Shown: positions 31,185 to 39,213 of the stretch, piece by piece | Layout: every line of letters starts with the position of its first letter | Position numbering within the stretch: position 1 is the first letter of the stretch | Assembly: GCA_041625325.1 (NCBI GenBank) | Contig: JBFJTN010000002.1 | Location: 1-62,331, forward strand | Source: Oceanococcus sp041625325 | GTDB taxonomy: Bacteria > Pseudomonadota > Gammaproteobacteria > Nevskiales > Oceanococcaceae | Length of the DNA: 62,331 bases | Direction of reading: 5' to 3' | The notes under the pieces: generated by a model | The model's input: only the letters and a program-made list of their open reading frames with translations | Told to the model about the DNA's origin: nothing | Databases searched by the model: none | Translations under genes and position numbers: made by a program

Positions 31185-31976
31185 ATGCTTTCGGTCGCCA
31201 ATCTGGAGGTGGTGTACAACCGCATCGCCCGGGTGCTGAACGGGGTCAGCCTGAATGTGGGGGAGGGCGAAACGGTCGCCCTGCTGGGCCCCAACGGGGC
31301 CGGCAAATCCACCTTGCTGCGCGCGATCACCGGCCTGCTGGGCATCCATGACGGCGCCATCTCCCAGGGGCGCATGACGCTGGGCGGTGCGGATCTGCGC
31401 GGCATGAGGCCGGAGGCCATCGTGCGCGCCGGCGTGGTCCAGGTGATGGAGGGGCGGCGCATCTTTGCCGACCTCAGCGTGGAAGACAACCTGCTGGCCG
31501 GCGCGCATAGCCGCAGCGACAATGTGGGCCCGGCGCTGCAGGAGGTCTACGAGCAGTTTCCGCGTCTGGCCGAACGGCGTCGCCAGCTGGCCGGCTACCT
31601 GTCCGGCGGCGAGCAGCAGATGCTGGCGATCTCGCGGGCCATGCTGGCGCAGCCCAGACTGCTGTTGCTGGACGAACCCTCCCTGGGCCTGTCTCCCCTG
31701 ATGACGCAGGAAGTGGGCAAGCTGGTCCGCAACATCCAGCAGCGCGGGATCAGCATCCTGCTGGTCGAGCAGAACGCGGCGATGGCCCTGAACCTGGCCA
31801 GCCGCGGCTACGTGCTGGAATCCGGACGGGTGGTGCTGGATGGTCCTTCGCAGAGCCTGCTGGAGGACCCCGACTTCAAGGAGTTCTACCTGGGCCAGGG
31901 CCATGGTTCGGCTGGAGGGGCGCGCAATTTTCGCGAGGTCAAGCATTACCGGCGGCGCCGGCGGTGGCTGTCATGA
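31185..31976 (+). CDS. ABC transporter ATP-binding protein, LivF-like
   Basis: One of two ATPases driving the transporter. The 263-residue protein has Walker A GPNGAGKST (35-43), a Q-loop region (GVVQVMEGRRIF, typical of LivF), the signature LSGGEQQML, Walker B LLLLDEPSLGLSP and switch region ILLVEQN. The C-terminus has a basic tail (HYRRRRRWLS) not usual for LivF. It follows the binding-protein gene by 7 bases and overlaps the next ATPase as ATGA. Subfamily similarity to LivF does not by itself show branched-chain amino acid transport. Confidence 0.9.
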   Translation: MLSVANLEVVYNRIARVLNGVSLNVGEGETVALLGPNGAGKSTLLRAITGLLGIHDGAISQGRMTLGGADLRGMRPEAIVRAGVVQVMEGRRIFADLSVEDNLLAGAHSRSDNVGPALQEVYEQFPRLAERRRQLAGYLSGGEQQMLAISRAMLAQPRLLLLDEPSLGLSPLMTQEVGKLVRNIQQRGISILLVEQNAAMALNLASRGYVLESGRVVLDGPSQSLLEDPDFKEFYLGQGHGSAGGARNFREVKHYRRRRRWLS

Positions 31977-32764
31977 GCGCCGGGCCCTTGCTTCAGCTCG
32001 AGGCCATCAGCCTGCAGTTCGCCGGTCTCAAGGCGCTGGATGATGTCTCCCTGGCGGTGCAGCCCGAGCAGCTGCTGGCGATCATCGGCCCCAACGGGGC
32101 GGGCAAGTCTTCGCTGTTCAACTGCATCAGTGGCCTGTACCGGCCCAGCGCCGGCCGCATTCTGCTTCAGGGGCGTGACATCACCAGCGAGCCGGCCCAC
32201 CGCATTGCCGCGCTGGGCATCGCGCGCGTGTTCCAGAATCTGGCCCTGTTCGACAATCTGACCGCGCTGGACAATCTGATGGTCGGGCGGCATCACTGCA
32301 TCAGCAGCCGCTGGTGGCAGGACCTGCTGGGCCTGCCGGCGTCGCTGAGGGAGGAGCGGGCGCAGCGCGCCCGTGCCGAGGAGATCATCGATTTTCTGGA
32401 TCTGGCCGCGTTCCGGCAGTACCCGGCCGGCATGCTGCCCTATGGTGTGCGCAAGCGCATCGAACTGGGGCGCGCCCTGTGCATGGAGCCGCGCCTGCTG
32501 CTGCTGGATGAGCCCGCGGCGGGACTGAACAAGGAGGAGACCGAGGATCTGGCGGCCTATCTGCTGGATATCCGGGCCGAGCTCAAGACCACGGTGTTGC
32601 TGATCGAACATGACCTCAGCTTCGTGATGGATCTGGCCGACGAGGTGGCCGTGCTGGATTTCGGGCGCAAGATCGCCCAGGGCAGTCCGCAGGACGTGCG
32701 TCAGGATCCGGCGGTGATCGAGGCCTACATCGGCGGCGTGGCCGCGCCGGAGGCGGCGGCATGA
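31973..32764 (+). CDS. ABC transporter ATP-binding protein, LivG-like
   Basis: Second ATPase of the transporter, 263 residues. It has Walker A GPNGAGKSS (39-47), the LivG-type Q-loop IARVFQNLALFDNLTALDNL, a signature of the LivG kind (LPYGVRKRIELGRAL in place of LSGGQ), Walker B LLLLDEPAAGLNKEE and the switch histidine in VLLIEHDLSFVM. The ATG at 31973 overlaps the LivF-like stop; a GTG three codons earlier is possible but less likely. The stop overlaps the acyl-CoA synthetase gene, so this ATPase and the ligase are probably made in step. Confidence 0.9.
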   Translation: MSAGPLLQLEAISLQFAGLKALDDVSLAVQPEQLLAIIGPNGAGKSSLFNCISGLYRPSAGRILLQGRDITSEPAHRIAALGIARVFQNLALFDNLTALDNLMVGRHHCISSRWWQDLLGLPASLREERAQRARAEEIIDFLDLAAFRQYPAGMLPYGVRKRIELGRALCMEPRLLLLDEPAAGLNKEETEDLAAYLLDIRAELKTTVLLIEHDLSFVMDLADEVAVLDFGRKIAQGSPQDVRQDPAVIEAYIGGVAAPEAAA

Positions 32765-34605
32765 GCCACCCGCTGGATACCGAATTCGGCCGCCGGCATG
32801 GCGCAACCGTGCCGGGGCGACTGGCCACCTGGGCGCAGCTGCAGCCTGATGCCGTGGCCCTGCGCGAGAAGCACATGGGGCTGTGGCGCGAGATCAGCTG
32901 GTCGGCCTACTGGCGCCAGGTCTGCGCCGTGGCCGAGCAGTTCGCGGCGCTGGGGCTGGGCGCGGGAGACCGGGTCGCCATCCTGTCCGGCAACCGCCCC
33001 CAGTGGCTCTACGCCGATCTGGGCATCCAGCTGCTCGGGGGCATGTCGGCGGGTGTCTACGAGACCAACCCCTCGGAAGAGGTGGTCTATGTGGTCAACC
33101 ACAGTCACTGCCGGCTGATCGTCTGCGAGGACCAGGAGCAGGTCGACAAGGTGCTGGAACGGCTGGACGAGATGCCCCAGCTGGAACATATTCTGGTGAT
33201 CGATCCACGCGGCACCCTGAGCTACGGCGAACCGCGCTTGCAGACCTGGGAGGCCTTCATCAGTGCCGGTGAGGCCCTGGTGGATCAGGGACGGGCGCTG
33301 GAACGCCTGGCGCAGCTGGATCCCGAGCAGCCGGCCATGGTGATCTACACCTCAGGCACCACCGGACGGCCCAAGGGCGCGCTGCTCAGCCATCGCAGCG
33401 CGCTGGCGCTGGTCCGCCTGGTCGCGGAGGAGATGGGCACGGCGGCCGGTGACACGGTGCTGTCCTACCTGCCGCTCTGCCATGTGGCGGAAAAGATCTA
33501 CAGCGTCTTCGTGCCGCTGAGCGAAGGCGTGGTGGTGCATTTCGGCGAATCCATCGACACCGTGCGCGAGGATCTGGCCGCGGTGTCGCCCAGCACCTTT
33601 CTTGGCGTGCCGCGCATCTGGGAGAAGATGGCGGCCAGCGTGGAAGTGCGGATGCAGCGGGCCGATCCACTCAAGCGCGGTCTCTACACCTGGTGCCTGG
33701 CCAGGGGCCGTGAACTGGCGCAGCGCCGCCTGCAGGGCGTCGTGCGGCCGGCAGACGGGCTGCTGCGCCGGCTGCTGGACCTGCTGGTTTTCGGCGCGCT
33801 GCGCGAACGACTGGGCCTGGGCCGCTGCCGGGCCGCCTTTTCCGGGGCGGCGCCGATCGCGCCCGAACTGCTGGTCTGGTTGCATGCGATCGGGGTCAAT
33901 GTCAGCGAGGGCTTCGGCATGACCGAAACCTCGGGCATCAGCCACTACAACCGCTACGACGCCATCCGCCTGGGCAGCGTGGGAACCCCGGTGCAGGGCG
34001 TGGAGCAGCGCATTGCCGAGGACGGCGAGATCCTGATCCGCACGCCGTCGGTGATCCTGGGCTACCTGGACAATCCTGAAGCCACCGCGGAGGCGATCGA
34101 CGCCGACGGCTGGCTGCATACCGGCGATGTCGGCCGCATCGACGAGGATGGCTACCTGTGGATCACCGGGCGCAAGAAGGAGATCATGATCACCGCCGGC
34201 GGCAAGAACATCGCGCCGGCCAAGATCGAGAACGCGATGAAGACCAGTCCCTTCATCAAGGAGTGCGTGTCGATCGGCGACGCGCGTCCCTTCGTCGCCG
34301 CCCTGATCCAGATCGACTACGACATGGTGGGCAACTGGGCCCAGCAGCACGGCCTGGCCTACACCTCCTTTGCCGACCTGGCCGGTCAGCCGGAAGTGAT
34401 CAAGCTGATCGATGCGGAGGTCCGACGCATCAACGACGAACATCTGGCTCGGGTCGAGCAGATCCGCAAATTCCATCTGCTCCAGAAGGAACTGCATCAG
34501 GATGACGAGGAGCTGACCGCGACCCAGAAGGTGCGCCGCAAGGTCGTCTTCGAACGTTACGCCGAGGCCATCGCCTCTCTTTACAGCAAGGACAAGGCGG
34601 CATGA
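32761..34605 (+). CDS. AMP-dependent acyl-CoA synthetase (long-chain type)
   Basis: Predicted to activate a carboxylic acid with ATP and CoA through an acyl-adenylate. The 614-residue protein has the P-loop YTSGTTGRPKG (196-206), the A5 motif GFGMTETSG (385-393), the A7 motif WLHTGDVGRIDEDGYLWITG, and the A8/A10 region GRKKEIMITAGGKNIAPAKIE with the usual late lysine. Overall layout matches the long-chain FadD15-like branch rather than acetyl-CoA synthetases. It sits between the ATPase and permease genes, coupled by ATGA on both sides, so it is an integral operon member. The inferred role is trapping the imported acid as its CoA thioester; chain length or aromatic preference cannot be read. 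Confidence 0.88.
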   Translation: MSHPLDTEFGRRHGATVPGRLATWAQLQPDAVALREKHMGLWREISWSAYWRQVCAVAEQFAALGLGAGDRVAILSGNRPQWLYADLGIQLLGGMSAGVYETNPSEEVVYVVNHSHCRLIVCEDQEQVDKVLERLDEMPQLEHILVIDPRGTLSYGEPRLQTWEAFISAGEALVDQGRALERLAQLDPEQPAMVIYTSGTTGRPKGALLSHRSALALVRLVAEEMGTAAGDTVLSYLPLCHVAEKIYSVFVPLSEGVVVHFGESIDTVREDLAAVSPSTFLGVPRIWEKMAASVEVRMQRADPLKRGLYTWCLARGRELAQRRLQGVVRPADGLLRRLLDLLVFGALRERLGLGRCRAAFSGAAPIAPELLVWLHAIGVNVSEGFGMTETSGISHYNRYDAIRLGSVGTPVQGVEQRIAEDGEILIRTPSVILGYLDNPEATAEAIDADGWLHTGDVGRIDEDGYLWITGRKKEIMITAGGKNIAPAKIENAMKTSPFIKECVSIGDARPFVAALIQIDYDMVGNWAQQHGLAYTSFADLAGQPEVIKLIDAEVRRINDEHLARVEQIRKFHLLQKELHQDDEELTATQKVRRKVVFERYAEAIASLYSKDKAA

Positions 34606-35498
34606 CCAGCTTCATCCAGCTCACCGTCTCGGGACTGTCTCTGGGCGCGATCTACGCGCTGATCGCGCTGGGCTTCGTGGCCATCTATCGCGCCTCCAAG
34701 GTGTTCAATTTCGCCCATGGCGACCTGCTCACCCTGGGCGCCTTCCTGATGGTCAGCTTCAGTCAGGCGGGCCTGCCCTGGCTGCTGGCCCTGTTCGCGG
34801 CCATGCTGGGGACCGGCCTGGTCGGCATGGGCGTGGAGCGGGTGGTGCTCCGGCCCATGGTGGGCCGGCCGGTTTTCGTCACCATCATCCTGACCATCTT
34901 CGTGGGTTACCTGATCCGGATTGCGGTGGAGCTGATCTGGGGTGCGCATCCCCATGGCATGCCCACCCCCTGGGACAGCACCGCCAGCATCGCCCTGTTC
35001 GACGTCAAGCTGCTGCTCAATGCGCTGATCGCGTTGCTGGCCACGGCCCTCGCGCTGGCCGCCTATTTCGCCCTGATGCGCTACAGCCGTATTGGCGTGG
35101 CCATGCGGGCGGCTGCCTCGGACCAGGAGGCGGCGCTGACCCTGGGCATCCCGGTGGGGCGCACCCTGGGGCTGACCTGGCTGATCGCCGGCATGCTGGC
35201 GGCGCTGGCCGGGGTTTTTCTTGGCATGTTCCCGCGTCAGGTCGAGATCAATCTGGCCTACATCGCACTGGCGGCCTTTCCGGCCGTGCTGGTCGGCGGC
35301 CTGGAATCGGCGCTGGGCGCCGTCATCGCCGGGCTGGCCCTGGGGGTGCTGCAACTCTGGGCACAGGGTTACGTCAACCCGCTGCTGGGCGGGTTCGGCC
35401 ACAACTTCCATACGGTGTTTCCCTACGTGATCATGATCCTGTTCCTGATCGTGCGGCCTTACGGGCTGTTCGGACAGGCCGAAGTGAAGCGGGTCTGA
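34602..35498 (+). CDS. ABC transporter permease, LivH-like
   Basis: Inner-membrane channel subunit of the transporter. The 298-residue protein is hydrophobic with about eight membrane segments, starts QLTVSGLSLGAIYALIALGF, and has the LivH hallmarks NFAHGDLLTLGAF, ALGLNRT-type position occupied by MRYSRIGVAMRAAASDQEAA with the coupling-helix sequence, and AAFPAVLVGGLESALGAVIAG. It overlaps the ligase gene as ATGA and is followed by the LivM-like gene after 2 bases. Confidence 0.9.
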   Translation: MTSFIQLTVSGLSLGAIYALIALGFVAIYRASKVFNFAHGDLLTLGAFLMVSFSQAGLPWLLALFAAMLGTGLVGMGVERVVLRPMVGRPVFVTIILTIFVGYLIRIAVELIWGAHPHGMPTPWDSTASIALFDVKLLLNALIALLATALALAAYFALMRYSRIGVAMRAAASDQEAALTLGIPVGRTLGLTWLIAGMLAALAGVFLGMFPRQVEINLAYIALAAFPAVLVGGLESALGAVIAGLALGVLQLWAQGYVNPLLGGFGHNFHTVFPYVIMILFLIVRPYGLFGQAEVKRV

Positions 35499-35500
35499 GC

Positions 35501-36592
35501 ATGCCGAATCGTCCGCTGACCGCCGACTATCTCGACGAGCGCAAGCTCTGGCTGGGCCGCTGGGAACGCCGCGGGATGATCCTGCTGGTTGCCTTGATGC
35601 TCGCCTTCCCGCTGCTGGCCACCACCAACTGGGTGACGATCGCCAATCTCACCATGGTGTCCATCGTCGGTTCCGTGGCACTGATGATCCTGACCGGCTT
35701 CACCGGCCAGATCAGCATGGGCCATGCCGCCTTTCTGGCCCTGGGCGCCTATACCGCGGCGGTGCTGGGCAGTCACTGGCAATGGCCGTTCTGGCTCATC
35801 CTGCCGGTCTCCGGCACGGTGGCCGCGCTGGTGGGCCTGGCGGTGGGGCCTTTCGCCCTGCGTCTCGAAGGCCTGTACCTGGCCATTGTCACCATCGGCC
35901 TGATCTTCCTGGTCAATCACGTGCTGCTGTCCTTTCCGCAGTACACGGGTGGGGTCGGTGGCATCGCCGTGCCCATGTACGCGGGCTTCGGCGAAGGCGG
36001 GCAGGGCGGTCTGAGCGCGCTGACCGAAACCGTCTGGATCGGCGATTTCGCACTCAATTTCGAGCGCAAGCTGTATCTGCTGTTCAGCCTGCTGATGCTG
36101 CTCAGTGTCTGGGGCATCCGCAATCTGGCCCGTTCCAACGCGGGCCGGGCCATGATGGCCGTGCGCGACCATGACCTCGCCGCGGCGGTGATGGGGGTGA
36201 ATCCGGCCCGGACCAAGATCATCGCCTTCGGCCTGTCCTCCTTCATTGCCGGCATCGCCGGGGCCATGTTCGCCTTCCAGCAGCAGTTCCTGACCGTGGA
36301 GCCGCCCTTCAACCTGCTGATGAGCGTGCAGTACATCGCCATGATCGTGCTCGGCGGCATCGGCACCGTGTTCGGTGCGGTGGCGGGGCCGATCGCCTTC
36401 GTCGTCCTGTCGCCCCTGATGGAAGCCCTGGGCCGTAACCTGCCGCTGCTGGATCAGCTCAATTCCAGCCAGCAATCGACCCTGCTTTTCGCGCTCCTGG
36501 TCATGGGCTTCCTGATCTTCGAGCCGCTCGGGCTCTACGGCATCTGGCTGCGCATCAAGCGCTATTTCATGGCCTGGCCTTTCAGTCACTGA
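35501..36592 (+). CDS. ABC transporter permease, LivM-like
   Basis: Second channel subunit, 363 residues. A long N-terminus precedes the typical LivM core: LMILTGFTGQISMGHAAFLALGAYTAA, LRLEGLYLAIVTIGLIFLVNH, the cytoplasmic loop SNAGRAMMAVRDHDLAAAVMG that should contact the ATPases, and YIAMIVLGGIGTVFGAVAG. About nine membrane segments are visible. It ends the binding-protein-LivF-LivG-ligase-LivH-LivM operon; its last 11 bases overlap the convergent hydrolase gene, leaving no room for an intergenic terminator. Confidence 0.9.
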   Translation: MPNRPLTADYLDERKLWLGRWERRGMILLVALMLAFPLLATTNWVTIANLTMVSIVGSVALMILTGFTGQISMGHAAFLALGAYTAAVLGSHWQWPFWLILPVSGTVAALVGLAVGPFALRLEGLYLAIVTIGLIFLVNHVLLSFPQYTGGVGGIAVPMYAGFGEGGQGGLSALTETVWIGDFALNFERKLYLLFSLLMLLSVWGIRNLARSNAGRAMMAVRDHDLAAAVMGVNPARTKIIAFGLSSFIAGIAGAMFAFQQQFLTVEPPFNLLMSVQYIAMIVLGGIGTVFGAVAGPIAFVVLSPLMEALGRNLPLLDQLNSSQQSTLLFALLVMGFLIFEPLGLYGIWLRIKRYFMAWPFSH

Positions 36593-37457
36593 GCGCCGGG
36601 GGTGCCGGGCCGAGCAGATCGCACTCGCGCATCCATTCCAGGGCGTGCTGCATGATCAGGTCGATCGCCGGGTCACCGTAACCCCGCAGGTGGCCGCCTT
36701 CCAGATCCAGCCGGGTCGGCAGCGCAGCGCTGCGGGTGAGGGCTGACCACAGGGCCTCGCTGGCCGCAGCCGGGATGCGCTCGTCAGCGGCGGCGGTGAC
36801 CATCAGCACCTGCTGCCCGCGCTGCAGCGCCTCGGCGTGTTGCTCGGGCTCGGGCAGTTCCATCCACCAGACGATGGCCCGCGCGAAGGCTGCGGTGAAC
36901 GGCCGGACCCACTCGCCGTAGCGGGGCACCAGCTTGAGGTCGAACTGGCGGGCGATGACCTCGGCGATCCGGCCGAAGCCCTGCACGATCACGATGCCGG
37001 GAATGGCCTCGCTGTGCCCGGCGATAGTCGCAAAGGGGGCGCCCGCACTGGCACCGACGATCATCAGTTGATCCGGATTCACGTCAGGCCGCTGGCGCAG
37101 GTGGGCGGCCAGGATGGCGATGCCGGCGAGCGTGTCGTCCACCGCCTGGCGAAAATCCGCCAGGATACGGGGAATCTGCAGCGGGCCGACCTGCTCGGGC
37201 GCGTCCCAGGGGTAGGGGAAGCTCGCCCGGATGATCGGCTCAGCGGTCTGGATGTAATTAAGAATCTGTGCCGTCCCCTCGAAGCCGCCGAACAGGACCA
37301 CCGCTGGCAGGCGCCCTTGCGCATGCTGCGGAGCGCGAATCAGCATCTGCAGGCTGCGTCCGCTGTCCAGCAGCACAGTCAGCTGCTCATCTGCATGGGG
37401 CGCGGCCTGTAGCGGCGGCGTCAGCAGCAGCATGAACATCAGCATTCCTGTTCGCAT
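36582..37457 (-). CDS. Exported alpha/beta hydrolase of unknown substrate
   Basis: The 291-residue product has a predicted signal peptide (MRTGMLMFMLLLTPPLQA, cleavage near residue 18-19) and an alpha/beta-hydrolase core. The nucleophile elbow is GASAG with Ser137 (IVGASAGAPFATIAG), the acid is probably Asp225 (TAAADERIP) and the base His255 (LEGGHLRGYGD), all in the expected order; VVLFGGFEG near residue 53 could supply the oxyanion hole. This points to a periplasmic esterase, thioesterase or peptidase-like enzyme. It is convergent with the transporter operon and could prepare a substrate for it, but that is speculation. Starts at MRTG (37457) or MLMFM four codons later are both possible. 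Confidence 0.75.
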   Translation of the reverse strand: MRTGMLMFMLLLTPPLQAAPHADEQLTVLLDSGRSLQMLIRAPQHAQGRLPAVVLFGGFEGTAQILNYIQTAEPIIRASFPYPWDAPEQVGPLQIPRILADFRQAVDDTLAGIAILAAHLRQRPDVNPDQLMIVGASAGAPFATIAGHSEAIPGIVIVQGFGRIAEVIARQFDLKLVPRYGEWVRPFTAAFARAIVWWMELPEPEQHAEALQRGQQVLMVTAAADERIPAAASEALWSALTRSAALPTRLDLEGGHLRGYGDPAIDLIMQHALEWMRECDLLGPAPPALSD

Positions 37458-37525
37458 GATCGTGTTTCCCGGTTCGACAGTTCCTAGCCTAATCCAGCCG
37501 GAGGCCGGGGTAGAATGGTCCGGCG

Positions 37526-38527
37526 ATGAACGCGCGTGCAGTGATCGGGCTCGGACTGCCGGCCGCTCTGGTCGGTGCGCTCTGGCTTTGGCTTCCGGCT
37601 GCGCCGCTTCCGCTCAACAATCAGGCGATTCCTCCCACGCCCGGGGTCGGCTTTCCGCCCGATCCTTACCGCGGGAGCCAGCCGTCGTCCTGGCCCGGCC
37701 CTCAGGTGACGCGCGATCGCTGGAGCTGGCTCGACAGCGGAGCGGTCGTGCCGTCCTGGTATCCGCGTCGCGAGTTCGAAGAGGCCCCTGATCTCTATCG
37801 ACTGGCGCTGAGCGTGGTCGGGGAGGCGGCTGCCGGCAGCGCGGTGCACGCCTATCTTATCTATCTGGCGCTCGATGAGTGTCACAGTTTCCTGCGCCAG
37901 GATGCACAGTCCATCCATCTGCTTTACGAGCGCATGCTGGGAACCGGCAGCGCCCTCAATTCTCATGAACAGGCTCAATGGGCCGAGCAGTTCAATCGCT
38001 GCGTCGGCTTCGCCGTTTACGACTGGCGCAGCCTGGGGGAAAGCCTCGGGGCAGGGCGCCCCGAGGTCAGCGTGGAGTTTGCCGGTGCCTGGTTCCTGCG
38101 TGCGGTCCGGGCGGGTCATCCGCCCGCCCTGGTGGAATCCGCGTTCCGTCCTGGCCACACGGCAGGACCGGAGCGCCGCCAGCGCATCGTGCAGGCGCTG
38201 GAAAGTGGCGATCCGGAGGTCTACTGGCTGCTCTTCTTGCAGGCCTACGAGCGCGACAGCCTGCCGGGGCAGGCCCGGGCTTTGCCCTGGTTACGCCTGG
38301 CCTGCGAAGCCGGCCTGGACTGTCGCTTTCACGCGCCCTGGTTTCAACAGAGATTCTGTGCCCTGGAACCCTGTCGCGCGGCGGCATCCGCACTGGCCTG
38401 GTTCTGGCAGGTGCTGCCAGATCAGCGGCGGGATGAGGCTCAGGCCCTTTTCGATCAGATGCTGCATGATCTGGAGCAGGGGCGCTTCGACCGGCTGACG
38501 CTGCCCGCATGGCCGCCTGGCTCATAG
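37526..38527 (+). CDS. Unrecognised exported or membrane-anchored protein with six cysteines
   Basis: I do not recognise this 333-residue protein. An N-terminal hydrophobic stretch (VIGLGLPAALVGALWLWLPAA, residues 6-26) should export or anchor it; a Pro-rich linker follows (28-60). The rest looks helical, with alternating aromatic and Ala-rich segments faintly like Sel1/TPR solenoid units (SAVHAYLIYLALDECH; FAGAWFLRAVRAGHPPALVE; GDPEVYWLLFLQAYE). Cysteines at 119, 159, 260, 266, 278 and 283 suggest disulfides, four of them clustered in a CX5C-X11-CX4C array. Codon use and GC match the neighbours. A TAGAAT hexamer (37511-37516) ends 9 bases before the ATG and no Shine-Dalgarno is seen. Confidence 0.75.
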   Translation: MNARAVIGLGLPAALVGALWLWLPAAPLPLNNQAIPPTPGVGFPPDPYRGSQPSSWPGPQVTRDRWSWLDSGAVVPSWYPRREFEEAPDLYRLALSVVGEAAAGSAVHAYLIYLALDECHSFLRQDAQSIHLLYERMLGTGSALNSHEQAQWAEQFNRCVGFAVYDWRSLGESLGAGRPEVSVEFAGAWFLRAVRAGHPPALVESAFRPGHTAGPERRQRIVQALESGDPEVYWLLFLQAYERDSLPGQARALPWLRLACEAGLDCRFHAPWFQQRFCALEPCRAAASALAWFWQVLPDQRRDEAQALFDQMLHDLEQGRFDRLTLPAWPPGS

Positions 38528-38545
38528 CTTTTTTCTGTCTGATAG

Positions 38546-38560
38546 ATAGAAATAAACTAT
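38546..38560 (+). promoter_or_regulatory. OxyR-like operator half (ATAG-N7-CTAT) upstream of rubrerythrin
   Basis: ATAG (38546-38549), seven A/T bases, then CTAT (38557-38560) is a perfect inverted repeat with the T-N11-A spacing of LysR-type regulators and matches the ATAG-N7-CTAT half of the known OxyR consensus. A second, poorer half may follow seven bases later (38568-38582). It lies directly upstream of a -35-like TTGAAA, the position expected of an activator. The whole 38528-38600 stretch is strikingly A/T-rich compared with its surroundings. Confidence 0.5.
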
Positions 38561-38571
38561 TGAATTGCATA

Positions 38572-38599
38572 TTGAAATAGGGCTCAGCAGGCGTATGCT
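38572..38599 (+). promoter_or_regulatory. Candidate rubrerythrin promoter
   Basis: TTGAAA (38572-38577), a 16-base spacer and TATGCT (38594-38599) form a plausible sigma-70 promoter next to the OxyR-like site, giving a leader of about 48 bases with an AGGAGA ribosome binding site before the ATG at 38654. Confidence 0.5.
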
Positions 38600-38653
38600 A
38601 AAGCTCCGGTATCGGCCGGCGCTCCGGCCACCACACGCAGCAGGAGACAGACG

Positions 38654-39073
38654 ATGGAACTCAAAGGTTCTCAGACCGAGCAGAATCTGAAGGACGCCTT
38701 TGCCGGCGAATCGCAGGCCAACCGGCGCTACCTCTACTTCGCCGCCAAGGCGGATGTCGAAGGCTACAACGATGTGGCCGCGCTGTTCCGCTCCACCGCG
38801 GAAGGGGAAACCGGTCACGCCCATGGCCATCTGGAGTACCTGGAAAAGGTGGGTGACCCGGCGACCGGCCTGCCCATCGGCGGCACCGCGCTGAACCTCA
38901 AGGCCGCGGTGGCGGGCGAGACCCACGAATACACCGACATGTATCCGGGCATGGCCAAGACCGCGCGCGACGAGGGTTTCGACGAGATCGCCGACTGGTT
39001 CGAAACCCTGGCCAAGGCGGAGCGCTCTCACGCCAATCGTTACGCCAAGGCGCTGAACGAACTCGACGCCTGA
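38654..39073 (+). CDS. Rubrerythrin, ferritin-like di-iron protein without rubredoxin domain
   Basis: Small peroxide-reducing di-iron protein. The 139-residue chain is a four-helix bundle with the paired ligand motifs: Glu19 in AFAGESQANRRY, Glu52/His55 in EGETGHAH, Glu89/Glu92 in VAGETHEY, and Glu123/His126 in AKAERSHANRY. It lacks the C-terminal rubredoxin CxxC pairs of classical rubrerythrins, so electrons must come from another protein; the Fe-S protein encoded next is the obvious candidate. The genes rubrerythrin, CCG Fe-S protein and DUF3501 recur together in proteobacteria, as I recall. An OxyR-like operator lies upstream, and a strong hairpin follows the stop codon. Confidence 0.92.
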   Translation: MELKGSQTEQNLKDAFAGESQANRRYLYFAAKADVEGYNDVAALFRSTAEGETGHAHGHLEYLEKVGDPATGLPIGGTALNLKAAVAGETHEYTDMYPGMAKTARDEGFDEIADWFETLAKAERSHANRYAKALNELDA

Positions 39074-39078
39074 TTCCG

Positions 39079-39095
39079 GCCGGTCTTCGACCGGC
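39079..39095 (+). other. Strong hairpin after rubrerythrin stop
   Basis: GCCGGTC (39079-39085) and GACCGGC (39089-39095) form a perfect 7-base stem with a TTC loop, six bases after the rubrerythrin TGA. There is no T run, so it is more likely to shield the 3' end of a rubrerythrin message from exonucleases, or attenuate, than to terminate fully. The rest of the 140-base gap to the Fe-S gene shows no promoter I can support. Confidence 0.5.
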
Positions 39096-39213
39096 ATACC
39101 GTGACGCGGCGACCGGCTCCGGCCGGCCGCCTGCCCGTCGCCAGATGGCCCGGCTGGTGGAATGCGCCCCCCGCGCAATGCACCTGTGCCAGTGGCCGTG
39201 AACGGAGCAGCAC

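Noticed and set aside
29936..36592. Plain annotation as a leucine/isoleucine/valine transporter
   Set aside because: Only subfamily similarity supports it; the embedded long-chain-type acyl-CoA synthetase points to an organic acid.
38521..38537. Intrinsic terminator at the T run after the orphan gene (38527)
   Set aside because: A run of six T is present but I find no stable stem directly before it.
38654..39073. Classical two-domain rubrerythrin
   Set aside because: The chain ends after the ferritin-like bundle at residue 139 and has no rubredoxin CxxC motifs.
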